Source: Phyllobacteriaceae bacterium
Lineage (GTDB): Bacteria; Pseudomonadota; Alphaproteobacteria; Rhizobiales; Rhizobiaceae
Assembly: GCA_016711085.1 (NCBI GenBank)
Contig: JADJTR010000013.1
Coordinates: 1-48,971, forward strand
Length of the DNA stretch: 48,971 bases
Reading direction: 5' to 3'
The notes under the pieces are model-generated. The model saw only the letters and a list, made by a program, of their open reading frames with translations. It was not told the origin of the DNA and made no database searches. Position numbers and translations under genes: made by a program. Numbering within the stretch: position 1 is the stretch's first letter; the number at the start of each line of letters is the position of its first letter. Of this stretch, positions 42,084 through 48,971 are shown one piece after another.

Positions 42084-42332
42084 ATGTTCCGCGCCATCGC
42101 AATCGCCTCGCTGATGACCGCTTCCGCCGCCGCCGCGCCGCTGGCCGGACCGCCTTTGTCCACGCCGCGCCCGGCGGCGGACGGTCTTGTCGAGGTCAAG
42201 GCCCGAAAGCCGATCGACAAATCCTGCCTGATGATCTGCAAGCGCTGGGGTGAAGACGATTGCCTGGAGTGGAAAATGGTGTGCAAGGGCGACACGGACT
42301 ATCCCAAGGCCATGCTCAACACCCTGAACTAG
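42084..42332 (+). CDS. Small cysteine-containing secreted protein
   Basis: An 82-residue protein from the ATG at 42084, preceded by GGGAG. A signal peptide (MFRAIAIASLMTASAAAAP) is followed by a Pro-rich stretch and a compact C-terminal motif DKSCLMICKRWGEDDCLEWKMVCKGD with four cysteines. I do not recognise a named family; similar CxxxC...DDC...C proteins occur in rhizobia. It is divergent from gltX and convergent with the double caspase gene. Confidence 0.6.
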   Translation: MFRAIAIASLMTASAAAAPLAGPPLSTPRPAADGLVEVKARKPIDKSCLMICKRWGEDDCLEWKMVCKGDTDYPKAMLNTLN

Positions 42333-42341
42333 GGTCAGGAC

Positions 42342-44060
42342 TCATTCCACCTGTTCGATCGGCCAGGCGGTCGCCGCGATGCGGCAGGGCGCGCGGCGAT
42401 GTCGTCGGGAAGTCTGGAACAGCGCCAGCGCCGCGGTGGTTTCGCCCGTGTGCGGCAGGAATTGCGGCGTCTGCTTGCTCCTCGACGCGCGTTTCGACGG
42501 CGGCGGCGACCAGCGCATCCATTTCGGTTTGGGTGACGAAACCGTCGGCGTTGAAATCGGCCTCGCCCTCGATGGCGCGGGCGAACGCCTCGCTGACCGC
42601 GCCATGGAAGCGGCCGTCGATTTCGACCTCCGGCACGATCTGGTCCTCGGCCGATCCGCCGATGAACGACACGTTGGCGAATTCCCGGTCGAGCAACCCG
42701 CCGCCATGGCAACCATCGACGACCAGCGTGACATTGACGTTTTTCGCCGCCGCCATGTCCATCCAGCCGGTCAGCACATCGTCGGTGACGATGTCGGGAT
42801 GGCTTTCGGTGACCCCGCCGGAAAGGACTTCGGCGTAGCTTGAACCCGACATCATGAGGAATTCTTCCTTGCCGTCGGCCTCCCTGCCCCCCTCCTTCTG
42901 CGGAAACTGGGCGCTCGACCCCGGCGTAGTGGAAGACGATGGTGTCGCTGGGATTGGCCTTTTTCGACCATGGTCTTCCAGGCGAAGTCGATATAGGCGC
43001 GCCGCGCGTCGCGGTCGTGGATGCGCACGATTTCCTGCGCGCCGAGCGCTTCCAGCGCGCGGGCCACGCGCTGGAATCGTTGACCGCGCCGCGCGTCTCG
43101 AATTTGCGCCCGTATTCGTCGATGCCGATGGTCAGCCCGAACAGGCGCGGCTTGGGCGGTCGAAGTAAAACTGGCCGATCACCTGGTCGTAGTAGGCCGG
43201 CGTCTGCACATGGCTGACGTGGCGGCGAGCGCCTTGACGTCGATCTGGGTGCGCTTGGCGATTTCGACGAGCGGCAGGCCCGGCGTTTCGAGCAGCGGCG
43301 AGAATTTGCGCGTGAAGATCGAGTTCGGATCGGCGTCGGCCGGATCGAGCCGGTCAAGCGCCTTCTGGCGGATGCCGGCCGAATAGATGACGAAGGCGCC
43401 TTCCGTCGGCTTCATGCGGGCGAGCCCGCCGATGGACGCGGCGCTGCGCCCGTCTTCCAGCGCGAAGGGATCGTCGCGGCAAGCGTCGAGCACGATGAAG
43501 GCGAGCCGCACGCCCCTGCCCTTGATCTCGGCGACGATGTCGGAGGCGTCGATGGCGTTGCGCCTCAGCTTGCCGCGCTCCAGTTCGGTGAGCTTCGGCA
43601 TGTCGACGGGAAGAAGGAAATTGTTGTCGCCATCGGCGATGCCGTGGCCGGAATAGAAAAAGAAGGCGACGTCGCCCTCGGCGAGTGAATCGTAGAACGC
43701 CGACAGCGCCGTGTCGAAGCGATCGACCTCGACGTTTTCCAGCGTCGTCACGGCAAAGCCGAGCGATGTCAGCGTGGCGCCGATCGATCGCGCGTCGCCG
43801 ACCGCCTTGTTGAGTTTGTCGAGGCTCGAATAGGCGTCGTTGCCGATCACCAGCGCCTTGCGCGCGCCCTGCGCCATCGCCGCGCCCTTCGGCAGCGGCG
43901 GCAGGGCCTTCAGTTTGGCTATGACGGCCGCCACGGCGTCGGCCGAACCGGCCCCGGCCGCCTGCGGCTCCTCGACGATGGCAATGCCGGCAATAGCCGG
44001 CGCGACGCCGAGGACCGCCGCCATAGCCGCTGACAAGATCGTACGCCGGCGCCTGCCCAT
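42342..44060 (-). CDS. Protein with two caspase-like domains and an EF-hand, frameshifted
   Basis: The start ATG at 44060 gives MGRRRRTILSAAMAAVLGVAPAIAG, an export signal. The first caspase-like (C14) domain has KALVIGNDAYSSLDKLNKAVGDA, the histidine in FFFYSGHGIADGDN (H139) and the cysteine in FIVLDACRDDPF (C194). After about residue 290 a second, similar domain begins (LFGLTIGIDEYG), with TIVFHYAG where a histidine loop is expected and VVDGCHGGGLLD holding the cysteine (codon at 42709-42711). A perfect 12-residue EF-hand loop, DFNADGFVTQTE, lies at 42523-42558. Frame changes fall near 43210, 43155, 43085, 42960, 42905 and 42450; the exact 3' end (42316, 42335 or 42342) is unsure. The catalytic histidine loop of domain two is not visible in the sequence as given. 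About 570 residues. Confidence 0.75.
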
Positions 44061-44103
44061 GCCCAACGTGCTCCCGAACCACGGTTCATATAAGGGAGAG
44101 ATT

Positions 44104-44116
44104 GTGGTCGGACCAC
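44104..44116. promoter_or_regulatory. Palindrome resembling a GntR/FadR-type operator
   Basis: GTGGTCGGACCAC is a perfect 13-base palindrome located 44 bases upstream of the double caspase gene start. The core TGGTCGGACCA fits the TGGTCNGACCA pattern bound by FadR-subfamily GntR regulators. No such regulator is encoded in the window. Confidence 0.4.
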
Positions 44117-44133
44117 GGCCAAGATCGCGCATG

Positions 44134-44162
44134 AAAACGCCGGCGGGGCGAACCCCGCCGGC
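44134..44162 (-). terminator. Rho-independent terminator with UUCG loop downstream of the PAN-domain gene
   Basis: On the minus strand a perfect 10-base stem GCCGGCGGGG/CCCCGCCGGC encloses a TTCG tetraloop and is followed by GTTTTC. It lies about 60 bases after the PAN-domain gene stop and before the caspase gene, so the two genes are probably separate transcription units. Confidence 0.8.
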
Positions 44163-44220
44163 TGCGACCGGCGACCGCCGCCGAGGCAAACGCCTCAGGC
44201 GCGATCCACGCCCCGACCGG

Positions 44221-44753
44221 TCACTTGACGCCCGACGTGCAGCACGCCGAGGAAACCTTGGCCGGCACGCCGTTTTTCAGCCAGCAGCGCGGCTTGCTTC
44301 CCTGGTAGCCCGGCTGACGAAAGTCCACGCCTTGCAATCGCCATCGGCGTTGCACAGCGTCCGGCACGCCTTGTAGGTCGAGCCGTTCGGCAAGGTCACA
44401 TCGGTGAAGTCGCTGCCCGGACGGTCGGTGTTGAAATCGAGGCGTCGCCGCCGGCGCGGCCTTCTTTCCGGAAACGCAGCACGAATCGCTGACTTTCGCC
44501 GGCACCGACGATTTGAGCCAGCATTAGACAACGGACCCTGATGGCCAGGCTTCACATAGGTCCACGCCTTGCACGCAGCGTTGGAATTGCACGCCGCCTC
44601 GCACTGCGACGGCAGCGGCGCGACCAGCGGGAAGTGCATGAAATCGCCGCCCGGTCGGTTCTTGTTGAACTCCATCGCCGATGCCGCGCCGACCGAAAGT
44701 ACAGCGAGCGCAACGGCGAACACGAACTTCTTCAGGAGGGGTGAGAGACGCAT
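44221..44753 (-). CDS. Secreted tandem PAN/apple-domain protein, frameshifted
   Basis: The start ATG at 44753 follows AAAGGAAA and gives a signal peptide (LLKKFVFAVALAVLSVGAASA). Two PAN/apple-like modules follow: MEFNKNRPGGDFMHFPL ... CEAACNSNAACKAWTYVKPGHQG ... VPAKVSDSCCVSGKK, then LDFNTDRPGSDFTDVTL ... CRTLCNADGDCKAWTFV ... PGYQGSKPRCWLKNGVPAKVSSACCTSGVK. The two copies are clearly duplicates. Small shifts near 44525, 44440 and 44315 break the frame. PAN modules bind proteins or sugars; here the protein would be extracytoplasmic. It ends at 44221 and is followed by a strong terminator. Confidence 0.8.
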
Positions 44754-45038
44754 GGCTTTTCCTTTCGGTTTCCCATCGCGAAAGCCGAAGGCTTGCGCGC
44801 TTTTCGCGTCCGAACCCGGTTGGAACCGCGTCGCCATTCCCCTCTTCACATCGCCCTTGCGGCTACGGTCCTCCGGTTTTTTAGACAGCTTTAATATACC
44901 AGTCCCTGCCAACGGGTCCGTTGACGCCTGTCAATGCGGCGCGGAAAAGTTGCAGCAGCGCGGCGGCGGCTCAGACCCTGTCCCTGAACCGGTTGGTGAT
45001 CGGATAGCGCCGGTCGCGGCCCGAAGGGCTCCGGAAAA
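44754..45038. other. Intergenic region with a stray nadE tail copy
   Basis: I see no complete gene. The left part is the leader of the PAN-domain gene, with an AT-rich stretch TTTTTTAGACAGCTTTAATATACC near 44878-44900 that could hold its promoter. The right part contains the 54-base copy of the nadE 3' end at 44977-45030. Confidence 0.6.
44977..45030. repeat. Direct repeat copy A: displaced nadE 3' end
   Basis: A 54-base segment starting CCTGTCCCTGAACCGGTTGG and ending CGAAGGGCT is the same as 46905-46957 apart from one extra C. On the minus strand it encodes GRDRRYPITNRFRDR, the conserved C-terminus of NadE, but here no nadE precedes it; instead it lies nine bases after the stop of the secreted protein gene. 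Confidence 0.9.
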
Positions 45039-46596
45039 TCAGAAATTCCTCTTGATCGTGATCGTCACGAATTCGTTTCCGTTCCATGTACCGGTATCGT
45101 CGGTATAGCCTCCCGAGCCGCTGAATGTCTTCTGGATGTCGCCGTCTTCCACCGCCGGCATTGGCAATTTGTAGGGGCTGTCGGCTCCATAGTGGACCAT
45201 ATGCGCCTTGAAATTCTCTAGCCACCATTGATCGTGCGAGTGGGCCGACCCGACCACGTCAAAATTCATCTGGACGTTACCGGGGTCGAGATGCACGATA
45301 ATGTTGGGTCTGCTCGGCGTTGGCAGTTCGAGATCGACCCGCATGGGTTTCAAACCCCTGATCGCCAACGCATGGGTGGTGTCGTCGGGTCCGCAATGAA
45401 GAGTGTGTTCATAGCGGGTGGACGAAGCCATCGCTTGTCCGCTGGGCCACGCTGCCCCTTGCCGCTGGACATAGATCGTCGCTTTCAGATCGATCGCGAT
45501 CGGTTGCGTGCAGTGGGCAGGGTCGACATGTATTCCATCCTGACGCGTCTCGATCGTCACCGGTGAAGCTGCCGCATCGCTTGACGGCGGATTGATGCCA
45601 ACCGCGCACCTCGTCCGGATCGCTGCCTTCAAGCACGATTTCGGCCCTGGCCTGGTCCCGGATTGGAATCGTGTCGAAGGTCGCCCGGCATTTCCGTTCC
45701 GCCTCCAACCGGCATGCCGCTTTGATCGGCCGGGCAAAATACCTGCGGTCTTCGACAATCCGTCAGCCCATTCCGGGATCCTGAATAGTCCGGCTTGCCG
45801 GTCGCGGGATCGATGGGCGCCAGCGCCATGCGAAGATCGTAAACCGCGTTCAGGCTTTGCCGAGCGGCCCGCAACCGCCGAGGGGTTCCTGATCCCGGCC
45901 AAAATCGCTTCCTGCAGCTTTCGGCCATACTGGTCGACGAGGTCCAGGACATACGCCCGTGCAGCCGCCGCGACCGTTCGGACAGGCTTTCCGTCTGATT
46001 CTTGTTGAGTTCCGCGGCAATTGCATTGGTCAGACGGCGCGCCAAGTCCGGCGACCGCCCGCGTCGCACCGCATTGACCAGGGCATCGCCATCGATGCGG
46101 AAGATGGTGAAATGGGGAACCGATGACAAAATCATCGCCCGATCCCGTGTAGACCGCGGAAATCAGATCGCTCCCATCCGAAAAGCCGGTCACGGCGCTG
46201 GTGACGCCCGCCCCGGAAAGCCCGGGCCGGGAGATGCGCAACTGCGCGGGCACGCCAAACGCAAGGCCGTCCGGCTCGAGGATTACGCCGGGAAAGCGGG
46301 TTCCGCAATGCCCTCGGCAACCAGCGACGCGATCGGCGTCATGGTGATGGCCGTGTCCTCGTTCAACGAACCCGCCGGCACGGTCAGGATATAATGGGAG
46401 CCATCGCTGCCTGAGACCGAAAGTACTGCCGTCGACGCCGATCGTCGTTTGACTGCTGCGCGACTGGTCGGCGGCGATGCTGACATCGACCGGAGCGGCA
46501 GGTTCATCAAACACTCGAACTGGCGCTTTGCGCCGATGCCGACAGCACGAAGAACGCGAAGACCGTCGCGACCATTGCGATGAATTGCGTCTTCAT
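45039..46596 (-). CDS. Secreted protein with ZU5-like segment, frameshifted; between nadE tail repeats
   Basis: The start ATG at 46596 gives a signal peptide (MKTQFIAMVATVFAFFVLSASAQ). Next comes VLSVSGSDGSHYILTVPAGSLNEDTAITMTPIASL with FPGVILEPDGLAFGVPAQLRISRPGL, the I-x-V-P-A-G-A-L pattern of ZU5-like domains of surface proteins, then FTIFRIDGDALVNAVRRG. A middle helical region and a C-terminal beta domain follow (SRPNIIVHLDPGNVQMNFDVVGSAHSHDQWWLENFKAHMV ... NGNEFVTITIKRNF). Several shifts are needed, between about 46510 and 45600. About 510 residues. I know no named family for the whole. The gene is exactly bracketed by the two nadE tail copies, suggesting insertion as cargo. Confidence 0.65.
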
Positions 46597-46901
46597 GTCC
46601 TGCTCCACGATTTCACTGTGCGACCAGCGCGCAAATTGCCGGATTTGTTCCGCTTCCGAAAAAGCGCAAGTGGAACAGAAAACAAGGCCGAGGCTGTTTG
46701 TGGCGATCCCGTTTTTTTCGGCGACGAAGCAGCCCCCCGGTCCGGCTGCCGAAACCCGGGCCGGAAAATCCGTCCACACGATGCGGGAACCGGGTCCGCG
46801 CCCCTTTCGGCGATGATCTCCGCGATCGAGATCGGCGCGTTGTTTCCGGGAATGGCCGTCGATCTCCATGATCAATGGAAACAAACCACCGCGCGAGGCG
46901 T
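46597..46901. other. Upstream region of the secreted protein gene
   Basis: About 300 bases without a convincing gene. It contains a T-rich run CCCGTTTTTTTCGG near 46707-46720 and Pro/Arg-type GC sequence. I see no clear promoter, terminator or integrase remnant. Confidence 0.4.
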
Positions 46902-48559
46902 CTACCTGTCCCTGAACCGGTTGGTGATCGGATAGCGCCGGTCGCGGCCGAAGGGCTTGCGCGTGATCTTGACGCCCGGCGCCGCCTGGCGGCGCTTGTA
47001 TTCGGCGATGTAGAGCATGCTCTCCACCTCGCTGACCAAGGCCTGGTCGTGGCCGCGCGACGATCTCGTCGACGCCCATCTCCTGCTCGACCAGGCATTC
47101 GAGGATGTCGTCGAGGACCTGATAGGGCGGCAGCGAATCCTGGTCGGTCTGGTTGGGGCGCAGTTCCGCCGTCGGCGCCTTGGTCGATGATGTTCTTGCG
47201 GGATCACCTCGCCCGACGGCCCGAGCCCGCCCGGCGGCACATTGTCGTTGCGCCACCTGGCGAAGGCGTAGACCTGCATCTTGTAGAGATCCTTGATCGG
47301 GTTGAAGCCGCCGTTCATGTCGCCGTAGAGCGTGGCGTAGCCGACCGACATCTCGCTCTTGTTGCCGGTCGTCAGCACCATCGGGCCGAACTTGTTCGAC
47401 ACCGCCATGAGGATCGTGCCGCGGGCGCGGCTCTGGATGTTCTCCTCGGTGACGCCGGAACCGGTGCCCGCGAAGGAGGGGGCGAGCGATCCCATGAAAC
47501 CCTCGACCGGCGGAAGATCGGCACCATCTCGTAGCGGCAGCCGAGCGCCTTGGCGCAGGCCGCGGCGTCGGCGAGCGAATCCTTGCCGGTATAGTGATAC
47601 GGCATCATCACGCAGTGGACGCGCTCCTGGCCCAGCGCATCGACGGCGAGCGCGGCGCAGACGGCCGAATCGACGCCGCCGGACAGGCCGAGAACGACAT
47701 TGCGGAAGCCGTTCTTGTCTGACGTAGTCGCGCAGGCCGAACATGCAGGCGCGCCAATCGGCCTCGGCCTGCTCGGGCAGCGTGACATCGGCCCGTCGTC
47801 GCAGACCCAGCGCCTCCTTCCCGCCGCCAGGTGGAGACGGCGACCGTCTCCCCGAACTGGCCCATCTGGAAGGCGAGGCCTGGTCGGCGTTGATGGCGAA
47901 AGAGGCGCCGTCGAACACCAGTCCGTCCTGGCCGCCGAGCTGGTTGGGGGTAGAGCGAGCGGCAGCCCGGAGGCGATGACCTGGCGCAGCACCCCGATGG
48001 CGCACGTCCATCTTCCGCGGCAACATGGCGAGCCGTTCGGGACGAGCAGGAATTCGGCGCCGGCTCCCGAGGCGATTCGCAAACGTCGAGTCCGCCCCAG
48101 ATGTCCTCGCAGATCGGCACGCCGATGCGCACGCCGCGGAACATGATCGGGCCCGGGCATCGGGCCCAGGCCGGAAGACGCGCTTTTCATCGAACACGCC
48201 GTAGTTCGGCAGATCGACCTTGAGCGCTCGGCGACGACTTGCCGTCGTCGAGCAGGCGACGGCGTTGTGCAGGTCGGATTTGCGCCGGAGCGGCGCCGAT
48301 GACGACGCCCGGCCCGCCGTCTTTCGTGTCGGCGGCAAGCTCGCCAAGCGCTTTCGCAGCGGGCGACGGGGCCGGGCGAAGCACCAGATCCTCGGGGCGA
48401 TAGCCGGCGAGGAATCACCCGGTGAAAAACGACGAGCTTCGCCCCGTGGCGCTGCTCCGGCACGCGTCTCGCGCGCTTCTTCAGATTGCCGGCGACGCTG
48501 CCGACCGTCGGGTTCACCTGCGCGATGGCGATGCGGAGGATGTCGGGCGCTTTGCTCAT
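46902..48559 (-). CDS. nadE: Glutamine-hydrolysing NAD+ synthase NadE, heavily frameshifted
   Basis: Makes NAD+ from nicotinate adenine dinucleotide, using ammonia released from glutamine by an N-terminal nitrilase-type domain. The start ATG at 48559 gives ILRIAIAQVNPTVGSVAGNL. The synthase domain has NVVLGLSGGVDSAVCAALAVDALG (PP-loop SGGVDS), VHCVMMPYHYTGKDS, FGPMVLTTGNKSEMSVGYATLYGDMNGGFNPIKDLYK, and it ends FGRDRRYPITNRFRDR at a TAG at 46902-46904. At least ten frame changes are needed, most of them in the first half. About 555 residues when corrected. Its last 53 coding bases are repeated at 44977-45030. Confidence 0.9.
46905..46957. repeat. Direct repeat copy B: native nadE 3' end
   Basis: The 53-base partner of the repeat at 44977-45030, in the same orientation and here part of the intact nadE C-terminal coding sequence. 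Confidence 0.9.
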
Positions 48560-48971
48560 GGTGGCCAAGGGTTAGCTGAGCGCTCGGCAGTTGCGCAATC
48601 GGTGTGTCTGCTCAGCCGAACACGGTAAAGCCCCTCCGCATACGGGAAATGAAGGTCAAGGCCGGGGGCGAATGCCAGTAGGGTGTCCAGCAACACGCCC
48701 GCGATGGCAAGATGCAACGCCAGGGCTGCCAACCTTGTCTTCACAGCCGCCTCGCCCGACAACGCCCATGCGCCGGACAAATGGCGGCGTGACATCGCCA
48801 GCGCCAGCCCGCCGACGCCGAGTAGGACGAACAGACGACGGCGCTGGCGCTGAGCGCGACGACGCTCCATTCGCCCGGACCGGCCATGAGCAGGCTGGCG
48901 ACAACAAGGCCGACGCAAATCGGTGCCAAACACGGCGGCGGCGAGGTAGACAAGGCGGAACACGGCGATCA
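48556..48971 (-). CDS. Membrane protein of unknown function (5' partial, frameshifted)
   Basis: Hydrophobic pieces in three frames suggest one small multi-pass membrane protein: VFRLVYLAAAVFG near the right edge, then ICVGLVVASLLMAGPGEWSVVALSASAVV, then FVLLGVGGLALAMSRRHLSGAWALSGEAAVKTRLAALALHLAIAGVLLDTLLAFAPGLDLHFPY. A GTG at 48961-48963 is a possible start but the frame is open to the window edge. The last frame stops with an ATGA overlap on the nadE start, which suggests co-transcription with nadE. No family recognised. Confidence 0.5.
   Translation of the reverse strand, partial: IAVFRLVYLAAAVFGTDLRRPCCRQPAHGRSGRMERRRAQRQRRRLFVLLGVGGLALAMSRRHLSGAWALSGEAAVKTRLAALALHLAIAGVLLDTLLAFAPGLDLHFPYAEGLYRVRLSRHTDCATAERSANPWPP

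Noticed and set aside
45031..46904. Integrase or transposase inside the nadE-flanked segment
   Set aside because: No recombinase motif was found in any frame between the two repeats, so I did not call an active mobile element.

Overview
The window looks like chromosome of a high-GC alphaproteobacterium of the order Hyphomicrobiales (Rhizobiales). The evidence is the gene content: a YcjX/YcjF pair, a single-cysteine DksA, a TrxR-type ferredoxin-NADP reductase, a very long membrane-anchored coiled-coil protein ending in the conserved domain of rhizobial 'kinesin-like' proteins, STAS-MlaE fusion, MaeB with a phosphotransacetylase-like tail, DUF2865, DUF1176, and palindromic intergenic elements of the CCCTCCCC...GGGGAGGG kind. 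Genus cannot be assigned from the sequence alone.

Layout. 1-3,650: end of a rhodanese gene, a small ParB-like protein and uvrB, which carries two palindromic repeat elements inside its coding region. 3,750-6,110: an accessory restriction-modification island with an AT-rich EcoRII-like endonuclease, a Vsr mismatch endonuclease and a C5-cytosine methyltransferase whose frame breaks exactly at the catalytic PCQ motif. 6,170-6,670: a repeat-rich spacer. 6,740-17,620: largely intact housekeeping genes (msrB-msrA, two conserved unknowns, dksA, a SixA-like phosphatase, ycjX-ycjF, a secreted protein, folP-folB-folK, a DUF922 protease-like protein). 17,690-20,450: a secreted caspase-like/TPR protein. 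20,460-22,350: FNR, 2Fe-2S ferredoxin and an Hpt protein. 22,640-28,170: one giant coiled-coil gene with internal 36-residue and 94-residue repeats. 28,240-32,300: an Mla-type lipid-transport operon (STAS-MlaE, MlaF, MlaD, auxiliary lipoprotein). 32,360-37,300: dipeptide epimerase, MFS transporter, glycosyltransferase plus LpxH-like phosphoesterase, and an SDR protein. 37,380-42,330: maeB, a DUF2865 protein, gltX and a small cysteine-containing secreted protein. 42,340-44,750: a protein with two caspase-like domains and an EF-hand, then a tandem PAN-domain protein. 45,040-48,970: a secreted protein gene bracketed by two copies of the 3' end of nadE, then nadE and a partial membrane protein.

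Sequence quality matters for reading this window. Between about 6.7 and 17.6 kb almost every gene is an uninterrupted frame, but from about 22.6 kb onward nearly every long gene, including the normally essential gltX and nadE, is split by single-base shifts, often compensating pairs and often in G or C runs. I read most of these as uncorrected sequencing or assembly indels, not gene decay, and give the full extent of each gene with the approximate break points.

The most unusual points are the duplicated nadE tail around a secreted-protein gene, the double caspase/EF-hand protein next to a PAN-domain protein (with a second caspase/TPR protein elsewhere in the window), the repeat architecture of the giant coiled-coil protein, and the palindromic elements that have become coding sequence in uvrB.
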